A stretch of DNA of 64,000 nucleotides from Planctomycetaceae bacterium (GCA_006969385.1 CP030884.1:4396249-4460248); one strand, 5' to 3'; counted from the first letter of the stretch, positions 52,534 through 62,567 are shown. Translations and numbers: made by a program. Notes: a model not told the origin generated them from the sequence alone.

Positions 52534-54110
52534 TAGCCCGCCCCCTCAAGCGGCGCGAGGCATTCGCCTTTGGCCTCGTAACGACGATCGCAACGCGTGC
52601 AGGTTACTTTCGGCGCGTCGGCCAGCCGTTCACCACATTCACAAACCCAGCCGATACGCCGCGCCGGTACGCCTGCCATCAGAGCGTAGTCCGGCACATC
52701 TTTCGTAATGACAGCCCCCGCCGCAACGAAACTGTGCATTCCGAGCGTTGTCCCACATACGATGGTGGCGTTTGCACCGATACTGCAACCGGCCTTCACA
52801 TGCGTTTTTTGATAATGGCCGGCACCGCGTTGCGGGTACTTCGAGCGCGGATCGAGAATATTGGTGAACACAGCCGACGGCCCACAGAAGACGTAGTCAT
52901 CCAACTGTACGCCTTCGTAGACCGAAACGTTATTCTGAATCTTTACGTTACTACCAATTTGTACGTTATTGCCAATGTTAACGTTTTGGCCAAGCGAACA
53001 GTTGTGGCCAATGCGGGCCCCGCTTTGAACGTGCGAGAAGTGCCAAATTTTGGTGCCCGCGCCGATCGATACGTCGTCATCGATCACACTGCTCGGATGA
53101 ACATAATAGGATTGCGAGTTCGACGCACTCATGTCGGTCCTACCGTGATCGCGATCGAGCAGACTGGTCGTCGCGCGTTCCAAAATCTCCATCACCTCGA
53201 CCGCTTGCGGACCGTTGGCGATATCGATCGTACGATCGGGAACGCGTTCGACAAAATAACGCAACTCTTCCGTCAAGGGCAGCGCCGGCTCGTACGCGAT
53301 CTGCTCGGTCGGACCGTCGCGCGGTATCGGCTCGCCCCGAATCCAATCGACGCCTTTCTCGTAATACAGAATCGATTTGTCGTCGCCGCTGTCCTCGAAC
53401 GACAACATCCCCTTGGAGCCGATGACAACGAGGCGATGTTCCTTAAACGGATGCAGCCAACTGACGAAGATATGCCCGACGATGTTGTCGGGGTAATGCA
53501 ACACCGTGAGCGTGGTATCGTGAATGCCGGGCTGCAGAAACGCCCCGCCGCTCGAATCGACCTGCATCGGTCGCGCGCCGACGAGATGTTGAAACACCGA
53601 TATGTCGTGGGGGGCGAAACTCCAAAGAATATTCTCGCCGGTGCGAATCGTGCCCAGATTCAGGCGATTGCTATATAGATACTGAATACGCCCGATCTTG
53701 TCGTCGTCGATCAACGACTTGATCGTGCGAATCGCCGGATGAAACAGAAGCAGATGGCCCACCATCAGCGGGACGCTCTTCGCTTGCGCGCGACGCACGA
53801 GTTCCCTGGCGTCGGCGGCGCGCAGCGTGATCGGCTTTTCCACGAGCAGCGGCTTTCCCGCATCGATGAGCTGACAGGCAATATCGAAGTGCGACGCGGC
53901 GGGCGTTGCAACGGTATATCCGTCAAATCGCTCGGACAGCGCGTCGCCGAGAGTTTCGAACGTTGGCAGTCCGTCAAACGCGGCCGCCAACGCCGAGCGC
54001 CGGTCCGCGTCGGGTTCGACCAGACCGCCGAGCGCTCCGATCTCAGCTAGCGTCCGCACGTGATTGCGGCCCCACTTGCCGCCGCCGATGACACAAATCC
54101 GTTTCGTCAT
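52533..54110 (-). CDS. Gfo/Idh/MocA dehydrogenase fused to WbpD-like hexapeptide acetyltransferase
   Basis: A 525-residue two-domain protein. Residues 1-320 are a NAD-dependent sugar oxidoreductase (CVIGGGKWGRNH, VEKPIT with the catalytic Lys92, GHLLLFHPA). Residues 336-490 are a left-handed beta-helix acetyltransferase like WbpD/WlbB (KIWHFSHVQSGARIG, LDPRSKYPQR), closed by a zinc ribbon (Cys490, Cys492, Cys504, Cys507). In Pseudomonas and Bordetella these two activities (WbpB, WbpD) belong to separate proteins that make a 2,3-diacetamido uronic sugar; fusion keeps them together. The needed aminotransferase (WbpE type) and UDP-GlcNAc dehydrogenase are not in the window. Confidence 0.92.
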   Translation of the reverse strand: MTKRICVIGGGKWGRNHVRTLAEIGALGGLVEPDADRRSALAAAFDGLPTFETLGDALSERFDGYTVATPAASHFDIACQLIDAGKPLLVEKPITLRAADARELVRRAQAKSVPLMVGHLLLFHPAIRTIKSLIDDDKIGRIQYLYSNRLNLGTIRTGENILWSFAPHDISVFQHLVGARPMQVDSSGGAFLQPGIHDTTLTVLHYPDNIVGHIFVSWLHPFKEHRLVVIGSKGMLSFEDSGDDKSILYYEKGVDWIRGEPIPRDGPTEQIAYEPALPLTEELRYFVERVPDRTIDIANGPQAVEVMEILERATTSLLDRDHGRTDMSASNSQSYYVHPSSVIDDDVSIGAGTKIWHFSHVQSGARIGHNCSLGQNVNIGNNVQIGSNVKIQNNVSVYEGVQLDDYVFCGPSAVFTNILDPRSKYPQRGAGHYQKTHVKAGCSIGANATIVCGTTLGMHSFVAAGAVITKDVPDYALMAGVPARRIGWVCECGERLADAPKVTCTRCDRRYEAKGECLAPLEGAG

Positions 54111-54230
54111 GATCGCTCATCCTAAGCGAAGCACACCATTGCCCAAAGCCTTTATCAACGCGGCCCGCGGGTGCGCCGTCATCATACGACGCGAGGCCGA
54201 TTTCGGCCCGTTCAAAAACTGACGCGCAAT

Positions 54231-54265
54231 AAAAAAGCCCGACCCGCGCTGGGCGCGGGCCGGGC
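54231..54265 (-). terminator. Rho-independent terminator
   Basis: On the minus strand GCCCGGCCCGCGC, loop CCA, GCGCGGGTCGGGC form a 13-pair stem (one G-T pair), followed by TTTTTTATT. It ends the large FG-GAP gene, 28 bases after its stop, and separates it from the glycan locus. Confidence 0.92.
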
Positions 54266-54293
54266 ATGTGATAATCGAGAAAGTCCCCGATGA

Positions 54294-57200
54294 TTACGGG
54301 TTAATCAGGTTCGAGACGAACGGCTGGATATCCGCACCGTTCAGCTTGCCGTCATTGTTGGCATCGTAAAGCGGACAAGCCGGCACGACGTCGTCGATCA
54401 GCAATTGATTGATGAAGGTTGCCAGCACATCGAACGAGCCTTCGCACGAATCGGGAATACCGTTCAGGTTACAGTCGTTGGCGGTTCCATCGACAATGTC
54501 GATCGCATCGCTGACGAGGTTACCGTTGCAGTCGTCCTGCGAACCTTGGTAAACCGTCAGGAATAGCGCGAAATCGTCATCATCGACGTCGCCATCCTGA
54601 TCGACATCAGAGATCGCACACGGATCGTCGGGGCTATAAGGGCCACCACCCTGACAGGTGCGGAAGACGGCCAAGTCAAAGCTGCCCACGATGTTGTTTC
54701 CATCGTGGTCGAACTCGCGCCGACCGAGCGAATCGAGGAACGCCACGACGGCGGCCTGGTCGCTCGCCGATGCCGATAGGTACGCTTGCGCCGAAACTTG
54801 TGCTTCGCTACCGGGCAAGTCGTGCCATTCGACCGCTTCCCGCACGCGATCGGCAAAGACGCCCGCCGAAGCGCGACCGTCGTGCAGCAAGACCGGGCGG
54901 ATACGCATACCCCACAGCGAGGGCGTGCGCATTTCGGTCGTCGTGGCATCGCCTTGCACGATACCATCACCGAGGCCGCCCATGTCGTGCAACAAGAAGT
55001 CGCTATACGGCTTAATCGTCTTGAAGGCGATCGCCGATTCCGCTGCGGCGCCGGTCGTCCACGTACTGACGTGACAGGCCGCACAACCGAAGCTGTTAAA
55101 CAATGCTTCACCACTCATGCCGTCGCGCGGCGTTTGCGGCGGCGCTGCCAACAATCGCTGGAAGTCGGTCACGCGATCGATAAAGTGCGGATTGCCCGGC
55201 ACGCCGCCTTCGGGACCGTCCTCGGGATCTGCCACACCGTCACAATCAATGAGATTCGGCGGTGCCGCTCCGTTCGGATCGACTTCATCCTGCAGAATGC
55301 GATTGGTAAGGCCCATTTCAAATAGCGAGGCATCGGCCGAGAAGCTCAGGATGCTTGCCAGCTGCGCCTTCCAACCGAACCGGCCCACATGCAGCCCTGC
55401 CGGACCTTCGAGCAGTGGCACCATATGAGCGCGACCGCTGACGTTGGCATCGGGCGGAGAGGTTTCATTAGCAAGCAAGTCCGCGTCGGCAATCGCCTCA
55501 ACGAGGCCCGCGCCGAAGATCGACGGCGTGGTGCGCTGAATAATGACGTTGGCTTCCGCCGGAATCTGCTCGGAACATTCGGGCGAAATGCCGTTGAGTT
55601 GGAACAGCGAACCGCCCAACATCTCCAAGCTATCAAAGCCGGCCTTGGTCGCCAAGCCGAACCGCGTCACCGCGATTGTACCCGAACCGCCCGCACCGCC
55701 GGTGTTGTGGCACGACGTACACGAGTTCTGGTTGAAGGCCGGCCCCAGACCATCAACTTCGGTAAAGACGCGGTCGAAGCGATTGAGCCCGATGTTGAAC
55801 CGATCTTCTTCCGGTTGCGACAAACCGAGAAGCGGCTCACCCATGGCGGGTTGCAATACGATGGGGCACGTATCGTTGACCTCGTCGCAAGTTCCGACAT
55901 CGCACGGCGGCACGCCCGGCACGCAAACACCGTTCACACAGCGTTCCTGGCCGTTGCAATAAACGCCGTCGTCGCAATCCGCATCCGTTAGACACTCGAC
56001 ACATTCCTGCGTGGAAGCGTTGCAGAGCAATCCCGGACAGGGGTCGGCCGCCACTTCCACCGGAAGGATGTTGTCGAAGACTGAGACGCCCGCGCCAAAA
56101 TCACCATCGACGCTCAGCGTACCGAAGCCGATCGTGTGACGACCCGGGCCGGCAATCGCGGCCACATCGACGACGAAGTGAATCGGCGTGTTGACCTGGT
56201 TATCGTTATTAATATTGCCGACGTTGGCGGCGGTACCGGTCGATTCCTGCCCCAACGTTCCATCGCTATCCAAGCCGTAGAACGTACCGTTCAGGAAGAA
56301 CACCGGACGATCGAACGCACCGGTATCGGTACTGGTGTAGCTGATCAGGTCGAACTCAATCGGGTCGTTGCCGACGTCGACGTTCATTTGCGCCGACCAG
56401 GTAAAGGCACCCGCACCATCATTGGTGCCAGTGACTTCGAGTTGGCCCGCGAACGTCATGTTGCCGCCGTTCAGATCGGTCGTGGACCAACCGGCGGAAC
56501 CATCGAACGTGCCGTTTTCGAAGCCCGTGGTATCGAGGACGCAGTTACCCATTCCATCGCAACGCTCGATGCCGTTACAGATGTTGCCGTCGTCGCAGTC
56601 ACCGTCGTCGATGCAGCCCAGACACACGTCGTTGACTTCGTCGCACAGTAATTCGGCCACTTCGCAGGGCGGCGTACCTTGCACGCAGACGCCATCGACG
56701 CAGACTTCGAGACCATTGCAAAACAGGCCGTCGTCACAATGGCCGGAGTTGAGACACTCGACACACGTATCGTTGACTTCATCGCAATAAGGGGTTGCGC
56801 CATCGCAAAGCGGCACACCGGGCACACAGTTACCGTTGGAGCAGGATTCCACGCCGTTGCAGGCAATGCCGTCATCGCAATCGGAGGCGTCGATACAGCT
56901 ATCGCAAATGAGTTGCGTAAGCGTCACGTTGTCGATACCCGCTTCCGTCACCGAGTTATTCGGCGAGTCGGCGGCGACAAAGCGAATCTGAACGTTCGCC
57001 GTCGGCGCGACGTAGTCACTCACACGGAACGACGCCGCTTCCCAAGAACCACCGGTCCCGGTTGTTTCTTGTACGAATATCCAGCCACTGGCACCGTTGG
57101 TGATCTCGGTGATAAGCCGGTCTTCATTGGCCGTGCCTTCATCGTTGCAGAAGAACCAGCGGGCGTACGTTACGATCGCGTCGCTACCGGCCAAGTCGTA

Positions 57201-59189
57201 AACCGGCGACGTCAGAATGGTTGGGCCACCGTCCACGTCATTGTTGCCGGCGGTGCCGGTACCCGAATACTGCTGCGTGATGTAACACTCGGTATCCTGT
57301 GCCGCCGCGCCAAAGTCGCTATCCGGCTGTGCGGGCGTGACCGAGCCATCCGGGAAGAACGTGCCGAGCGGATCCACGCGCTCCCATGCGCCCGACGTTA
57401 ACGAAGCATCACTCGTCACCACCCAGTCGGGGTCGGGCTCTTCAAAGTTTTCAGCCGACAAAACGTCTTCACCCAGAGAGGACAGCGCCGTGTAAACACC
57501 GGTCGGCGCATTGGGCGGATCGGTCACCGTCTGGCCACCCGTTGTTTCGACGCTGAAGTAATAGCTGGCGGTCGATGTGCACGGGACCGGGGGCAACGTC
57601 GCGGCGTAGGTATTCGTAGGCCCTTCGGGCATGGCCGTTTCGACAAAGGGCCCGCCATCGATCGAGACAAACTGCTTACCCGTTCCCGGCGCCGGCGGCG
57701 CCCCCATGCTGGTGATCGCCACCTCAAATTGCGTTTGAGAGCCCGGAATCAAATCGCCGGGCAAACCCTGCGGATAGCCGAACACGATGTTCGTGGGCGG
57801 CAGGTTGATCCAAACATTGGTGCCGGTGCAGTGGCCCACCACCATGTCGAGCCAGCCGTCGCCATTAATGTCAAACACGGCGACATCATGGGTACCGTTG
57901 TGCGTCCAAGGGCGATTGCCGCCCTGTTCCTGCAACGTGACGTTGGGTAAGTTCCCCAAGTTGCGGTAAATGTGCAGCCGACGCGAGCAGTTCTGATCGA
58001 TGTCAACATCGACGTCGGCGATCAGCACGTCGTTATTGTCATCATTATTCAAGTCGGCAATCACCGAGTTGCCGCCGAATTCACCATCACCACCCGACGA
58101 GCGTTGGAAATTGGTACGGGTGAAATTGGCCATGCCGTCGGCGCCATTGCCTTGGTTGAGCCAGTAGTGATCGGCACCGTCGTCGGTCACGACGATGTCG
58201 AGCCGATTGTCGCGATTCAAGTCGCCGACGCTGATGTGATACGGCGCGGCGTTATCAACCTCGTCGAATTGATCGAAGAAGCCTTCGTTCGATGGATTGT
58301 TGTAGGAAATCGAAACGCGCTGCGGGAACTGCAACGCCGTATCCTTCACCAAGTCTATGGCACCATCGCCGTTCATGTCGGCAAACACCGAAGCCATGCT
58401 AAACGCGGACAGCAACATTTCGCTATCCATGCGGGTTTCGAAGGTGTCGGTGAAAAAGCCGTTGCCGTCATTCAGCCAAAGGCGGTCGTCGACGTCTTCT
58501 CCCGGATCTTCCGGATTGCCGCCGCCGACGCCACCGCTATCGTAATCACCAAAATACAAATCGATATCGCCGTCGTCATCAATATCGCCGAATGCGACCG
58601 AGCAATGACGCGGCGCGACGGGTGTGTTTGTGCCAATGGTAACGATCTGTGGCGTGCGATTTTGTTCGTAACGGAAGCCCTGCCAGACACCGGCGTTGGC
58701 ACCGAGATTGATGTAAATGCGCGGGTGAGAAATCGTCTTGGCGAGGCCATCGCTAAGCGTGACAGCGGTGACAATGTCGAGCCAGCCATCACCATTCAGG
58801 TCGGCCAGAACGACATCGCGGTCGTTCGTCAGATCGAGAAAACCGTTGCCACCATCATCGGCATCGGTGGCGTATTCCAACGTGCGATCGACGAGAACAC
58901 CGTTGACCGGATGTCCTTCCGCAATGCCTTCATTGATTAATAGAAGGTTGGGCCGCCGACCGGGCGTCGTAAAGGGTTGCTTGCGCACGCAAACGAGGTC
59001 GATATCGCCATCGTTATCGACGTCGCCCCATGCGTAATCTTTTTCCTGATTGTCATTCGCTCCGACCGACGGATCCGCGACCAAACGGGTCGCCGTTTCG
59101 TCGGTGAATTCCACCCAATCCTGAGCGCTTACCGTCGAGGACGCGATCCCTGCGACCCACACCGTTAACACCACCACCCAGCGCGTCAT
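54294..59189 (-). CDS. Giant secreted FG-GAP / Cys-rich / di-haem peroxidase-like / dockerin protein
   Basis: A 1631-residue exported protein starting at ATG 59189 (GGAGGAG upstream; signal VVVLTVWVAGIASSTVSA). Residues ~40-480 hold FG-GAP/VCBS repeats with calcium loops (DVDNDGDIDL, DIDDDGDIDL, DINGDGWLDM). About 620-760 is a beta-rich domain. At ~765-880 and ~1050-1105 are Cys-rich repeats of the type CDDGIACNGVESC. About 1115-1450 resembles the di-haem oxidoreductase/peroxidase family (DHOR), with haem sites CTSCH (~1160) and CAACH (~1370). The C-terminus has dockerin-like loops and ends in a second pair (DANNDGKLNGADI). Likely a cell-surface redox or scaffold protein; haem use would need an exported cytochrome assembly system. 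Confidence 0.88.
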   Translation of the reverse strand: MTRWVVVLTVWVAGIASSTVSAQDWVEFTDETATRLVADPSVGANDNQEKDYAWGDVDNDGDIDLVCVRKQPFTTPGRRPNLLLINEGIAEGHPVNGVLVDRTLEYATDADDGGNGFLDLTNDRDVVLADLNGDGWLDIVTAVTLSDGLAKTISHPRIYINLGANAGVWQGFRYEQNRTPQIVTIGTNTPVAPRHCSVAFGDIDDDGDIDLYFGDYDSGGVGGGNPEDPGEDVDDRLWLNDGNGFFTDTFETRMDSEMLLSAFSMASVFADMNGDGAIDLVKDTALQFPQRVSISYNNPSNEGFFDQFDEVDNAAPYHISVGDLNRDNRLDIVVTDDGADHYWLNQGNGADGMANFTRTNFQRSSGGDGEFGGNSVIADLNNDDNNDVLIADVDVDIDQNCSRRLHIYRNLGNLPNVTLQEQGGNRPWTHNGTHDVAVFDINGDGWLDMVVGHCTGTNVWINLPPTNIVFGYPQGLPGDLIPGSQTQFEVAITSMGAPPAPGTGKQFVSIDGGPFVETAMPEGPTNTYAATLPPVPCTSTASYYFSVETTGGQTVTDPPNAPTGVYTALSSLGEDVLSAENFEEPDPDWVVTSDASLTSGAWERVDPLGTFFPDGSVTPAQPDSDFGAAAQDTECYITQQYSGTGTAGNNDVDGGPTILTSPVYDLAGSDAIVTYARWFFCNDEGTANEDRLITEITNGASGWIFVQETTGTGGSWEAASFRVSDYVAPTANVQIRFVAADSPNNSVTEAGIDNVTLTQLICDSCIDASDCDDGIACNGVESCSNGNCVPGVPLCDGATPYCDEVNDTCVECLNSGHCDDGLFCNGLEVCVDGVCVQGTPPCEVAELLCDEVNDVCLGCIDDGDCDDGNICNGIERCDGMGNCVLDTTGFENGTFDGSAGWSTTDLNGGNMTFAGQLEVTGTNDGAGAFTWSAQMNVDVGNDPIEFDLISYTSTDTGAFDRPVFFLNGTFYGLDSDGTLGQESTGTAANVGNINNDNQVNTPIHFVVDVAAIAGPGRHTIGFGTLSVDGDFGAGVSVFDNILPVEVAADPCPGLLCNASTQECVECLTDADCDDGVYCNGQERCVNGVCVPGVPPCDVGTCDEVNDTCPIVLQPAMGEPLLGLSQPEEDRFNIGLNRFDRVFTEVDGLGPAFNQNSCTSCHNTGGAGGSGTIAVTRFGLATKAGFDSLEMLGGSLFQLNGISPECSEQIPAEANVIIQRTTPSIFGAGLVEAIADADLLANETSPPDANVSGRAHMVPLLEGPAGLHVGRFGWKAQLASILSFSADASLFEMGLTNRILQDEVDPNGAAPPNLIDCDGVADPEDGPEGGVPGNPHFIDRVTDFQRLLAAPPQTPRDGMSGEALFNSFGCAACHVSTWTTGAAAESAIAFKTIKPYSDFLLHDMGGLGDGIVQGDATTTEMRTPSLWGMRIRPVLLHDGRASAGVFADRVREAVEWHDLPGSEAQVSAQAYLSASASDQAAVVAFLDSLGRREFDHDGNNIVGSFDLAVFRTCQGGGPYSPDDPCAISDVDQDGDVDDDDFALFLTVYQGSQDDCNGNLVSDAIDIVDGTANDCNLNGIPDSCEGSFDVLATFINQLLIDDVVPACPLYDANNDGKLNGADIQPFVSNLINP

Positions 59190-59474
59190 GCGACTCCTCC
59201 GCACAAAAAGAGTAAAGACCATCCACCCAACCTCATCGCCATCGAACGAGACGATAAGAGGATCGAATCTCACAAGATTTACGGGCCGATTAGGCCACTG
59301 ATTAACGACGATGGTATCAAATCAGCGAAGCAATTGCACGATAAAATATGAGGACGTTGGTACCATAAACAGCCAAAACGTTCATTTCGACCGATTTCCA
59401 CCGCCGATATATCAACAACCATCTCAAACCAAAGCCAAACCGGTCAAAAATCCTATAGACAAAAAAGCGCGCCC

Positions 59475-60746
59475 TTAGGGTTTACCAACGGCATTTTCGT
59501 AAAACGCGGCGGCGTCATCGAGTTCCGCCGCCTTGAGCAACTCGATCAGCCCCTCAATATCGCGTGGCACCCGGAAATACCATCGGCCCTCGAATTGAAA
59601 GCGCTTCGACGCCTGCACTGCATTACGACCGTAGGTCGTCGCATCTCGAAGCAGGTCGTCAACATCGACTGGCCCAAGGTAAATGATCTGCAACTGACCA
59701 TCCGGCGAGATGAGCAGGTTCACCGGCAGCGGGATTGAATCGACCGGCTTCTCACGCACGTGTTCAAGCAAGGCCGCGACGGCCGCCGTTGTTTGCTGCA
59801 CGCCGAACTGCAATTCGATTTCCGTCGGCACTTCGCTGGTGATGTCCCGCCACAAGGTCTCGGCATCGCCTTGATGGCTGGGTCCGTCGATGTTCAACGG
59901 CACCAACCACAAACCTGCCTTATCGAAGTCTTTTGTTCGTCGCAAAAACTCTCGCAGTTCCAAATGACATGGCTTACACCAATGCGCCCAAAGGCTCACC
60001 AATGTCGGCCCCGATGTTTCGGAGATCTCGAGAGTTCTCCTCAACGACGGTGCCAAGGGCAACGGCACTTTTAACACCAACCGTGCCGCCGGACCGGGCT
60101 GGTCTTCGGGAGCCCGCGCGCGGATCGTCGGAACATTCCTTGGTGGAATAATCTCAACGGGCTTGCCGCGCTCAACGCGGTATGCCTTGTTGACCTCAAG
60201 CCCGTCAATCGAGTCGGTTTTTCCGTCGGGCCACGTAACCGTGACCTCTTGAATCTTCTTTGCGTCAGCCAAACCGATCACCAACCGCTTGCTCGACTGC
60301 GACAGATAACCGTCACCGGCAAACAAAACGCGACTGTACGGCTTGTCATCGGCAATAACCCTGACCCGCGCACCGATCCCATCCCGATTGCCCCTGCGAT
60401 CCTCCAGTTCGAGCGCCATAAACGACCGCCCTTTGCCGCCTTCGTTGCGAATGAAGCGCAACTGCGGACCGGTACGGTTTTTTAGCCACATGTCTAAATC
60501 GCCGTCGCCATCCCAATCGACGGATGCCACCGCGCGACCGTCATCCAGAAAATCGAGGCCGGTCGCCGCCGAGATATCGACAAACGTGCCGTCGCCGCAA
60601 TTGAGTTGGACGCAATTGCGCTCGTTGCCGCTCCACGACTTACCCGCGGCCATCAACTTCGTGGTTGCGGCCCAGCCGTTAACGTAGCCTTCGCCCATGC
60701 TGGCGGAAGTCGCGTCTTCCTTTATCAGCGATGGTTGCGACGCCAC
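59475..60746 (-). CDS. UnbV/ASPIC-type and thioredoxin-like protein; 3' part of a gene split by an in-frame TGA
   Basis: The open part has 423 residues from a GTG at 60746. About 40-190 holds an FG-GAP unit (DWDGDGDLDMW) and the ASPIC/UnbV domain (RRGNRDGIGARVRV, GDGYLSQSSKRLVIGLADA, VTWPDG). About 240-385 is thioredoxin/TlpA-like with C-K-P-C in LWAHWCKPCHLE. It is in the same frame as the 60765-62567 gene: between them only one TGA, followed by SFFWRRVASQPS, interrupts. The GTG is inside that joining stretch. I therefore regard both as one gene; no signal peptide exists on this part alone. A separate peptide is possible if the ribosome restarts. Confidence 0.8.
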   Translation of the reverse strand: MASQPSLIKEDATSASMGEGYVNGWAATTKLMAAGKSWSGNERNCVQLNCGDGTFVDISAATGLDFLDDGRAVASVDWDGDGDLDMWLKNRTGPQLRFIRNEGGKGRSFMALELEDRRGNRDGIGARVRVIADDKPYSRVLFAGDGYLSQSSKRLVIGLADAKKIQEVTVTWPDGKTDSIDGLEVNKAYRVERGKPVEIIPPRNVPTIRARAPEDQPGPAARLVLKVPLPLAPSLRRTLEISETSGPTLVSLWAHWCKPCHLELREFLRRTKDFDKAGLWLVPLNIDGPSHQGDAETLWRDITSEVPTEIELQFGVQQTTAAVAALLEHVREKPVDSIPLPVNLLISPDGQLQIIYLGPVDVDDLLRDATTYGRNAVQASKRFQFEGRWYFRVPRDIEGLIELLKAAELDDAAAFYENAVGKP

Positions 60747-60764
60747 GCGCCGCCAAAAGAAACT

Positions 60765-62567
60765 TCACAAATCATCTTTATACAAATTGGTTAGAAACCC
60801 GTTCGGCACCACCACATCTTCGTAGCCGTCATTGTTTAAATCGGTGAACCGCGCACCCCATGCCCAGCGACCGAGCCGCACCTGTGCGCGTTCCGAGCGA
60901 TCTTCGAAAATGCCGTCGCCATTGTTGACGAAGAGCGAGTTGCCCAGGCTATGCCGTTGCACGCCGCTACGCACCGGGCTGGATCCTTCCGGCAAAAAGC
61001 GCGACTGATAGGCGATGCGCCGCCCGGCCGACGAGAACATATTGCTCACGTACAAGTCGAGATCGCCGTCGAGATCGATGTCCGCCCAACTGGCCCCCAT
61101 ACCGGCGGCTTGATCTTCGACACCCGCTTCCGCGGCGATATCAACAAACTTGCCGCCGTCGTTGCGGTAGAAGTTATTACGTCCAAAGTCATTGGTGACG
61201 TACAAATCCGGATCGCCGTCTTCGTCGTAATCCACCCACGTGGCCGCGAGGCTGAAACGTGCGTTGTTGATATGCAAACCCACTTCGCGCGTGACATCGG
61301 CGAAACCACGTTTGCCGTCGTTGCGAAGTAGATGATTGGCGGGGCCGTTGTTGGCATCCTGAAACGGCACCGGCACGCTGACGCCGTACGACAGCTTCAC
61401 ATATCGACAGCCGTAGATATCCAGATCGCCGTCGCCGTCGTAATCCGCCGCCGCCAGTGAATAAAACGACGCCGGCGTCGATGCGCGCATACCACGTCGC
61501 GGTCGAAACTCGCCCGAACCATCGTTCTCGCATAAGACAATCGTCGGCCCGATGGCGCATAGCAAATCCTGATCGCCGTCGTTATCGATGTCGACGAGCA
61601 GCACGCCCTTGGTATCGTCGAGCCAGGCCACGCCCGCTTGCAACGCGGTATCCTTCACCGTGCCGTCGGGTTGCTGAATCAGCAGCTTGTTCGGGAGCCC
61701 CGTACCCTGCGCGACGTAGATATCGTCGAGCCCGTCGCCGTTGACGTCGCCAACCGCGATACCGTTATGCCCCATGAAGTTAATTTCGCCGACGGCATCG
61801 ATCCGACCAAACCAATACTCGCAACCGTGGGCGAGCTGTGGGCTCCAAATATTATCATCCTTTATCACGCCGCGCGTGCAATCGACGAATTGATTGGGCG
61901 GCATCAATACTTCGTCGAGCCGTTGCTGAATTAGGAAAGTAACCTTGAGATCACCGTCGTCCGTTTTTTTCCAAGCCAACGTCCAGTCGCCGGTGTGTTG
62001 CACGTTGCGACCATCCGTGTGCTGCCCGACGGCTTGATAAATCACGTCGATCTCGAAATGCTTGGCATCGACCTCGCGCACGCCGACGGTCTTGAACTTC
62101 GCGCGGATCGGCTTGGCCGGGCTGAAATTTTTAAGCAGCGTAGTGAGGGAACTTCTGGCGTCACCCGCTGAAGCCGCTTCACTAGCGGTTGAAGTACCGT
62201 AGCGATAAACCGTGATATTGCCGATTTGCTTGGTCTCGTTCGTTTCGGGCCGTATGTCGCCTATTTTGGTGTCGGGTGCAAAGAGAAATAGCGATTCCTC
62301 CACCCGCTTAGCGCCAGCCTCGGCCCAAATCTTGCCAAGCTTCTTGAGTTGGTTGCCAGCCTTGTCCGCCAGGATTTCGGTGGTCCAGTCGTCGGCGTTC
62401 GGGTCGGCTTTGGTCGTCAGCGCATCGATGACCGCTTCGCGCTCTGCGATCGCGGCGGGCTTATCGTCGTCGGCCAGTGCAATGGGCGCAGCGAGGACAA
62501 ACCAGACCGTCACCACCAGCAAGAATTGTAATTTGCGTTTTGTTCGCACGCGGTAAAGTGTATGCAA
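60765..62567 (-). CDS. Secreted CRTAC-type FG-GAP repeat protein; 5' part of a split gene
   Basis: A 600-residue exported protein with a signal peptide (LQFLLVVTVWFVLAAPIALA). After a ~220-residue N-terminal domain come four or more FG-GAP/VCBS repeats with calcium loops: AVGDVNGDGLDDIYV, DIDNDGDQDLLC, DYDGDGDLDIYG, DYDEDGDPDLYV, DIDLDGDLDLYV and DLNNDGYEDVVV. It ends LYKDDL then TGA, where homologues as I remember them continue into SFFWRQVV-like sequence and the UnbV domain, exactly as found after the stop. Upstream of the start no other gene is seen on this strand. Role: surface binding or redox partner, unknown. Confidence 0.86.
   Translation of the reverse strand: MHTLYRVRTKRKLQFLLVVTVWFVLAAPIALADDDKPAAIAEREAVIDALTTKADPNADDWTTEILADKAGNQLKKLGKIWAEAGAKRVEESLFLFAPDTKIGDIRPETNETKQIGNITVYRYGTSTASEAASAGDARSSLTTLLKNFSPAKPIRAKFKTVGVREVDAKHFEIDVIYQAVGQHTDGRNVQHTGDWTLAWKKTDDGDLKVTFLIQQRLDEVLMPPNQFVDCTRGVIKDDNIWSPQLAHGCEYWFGRIDAVGEINFMGHNGIAVGDVNGDGLDDIYVAQGTGLPNKLLIQQPDGTVKDTALQAGVAWLDDTKGVLLVDIDNDGDQDLLCAIGPTIVLCENDGSGEFRPRRGMRASTPASFYSLAAADYDGDGDLDIYGCRYVKLSYGVSVPVPFQDANNGPANHLLRNDGKRGFADVTREVGLHINNARFSLAATWVDYDEDGDPDLYVTNDFGRNNFYRNDGGKFVDIAAEAGVEDQAAGMGASWADIDLDGDLDLYVSNMFSSAGRRIAYQSRFLPEGSSPVRSGVQRHSLGNSLFVNNGDGIFEDRSERAQVRLGRWAWGARFTDLNNDGYEDVVVPNGFLTNLYKDDL

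Noticed and set aside
60720..60767. A selenocysteine SECIS element after the TGA in the FG-GAP gene
   Set aside because: The hairpin spacing is suggestive, but the loop is not a clear match, no Sec-dependent family is involved, and selenocysteine genes are not visible. It is kept only as an option in the finding.
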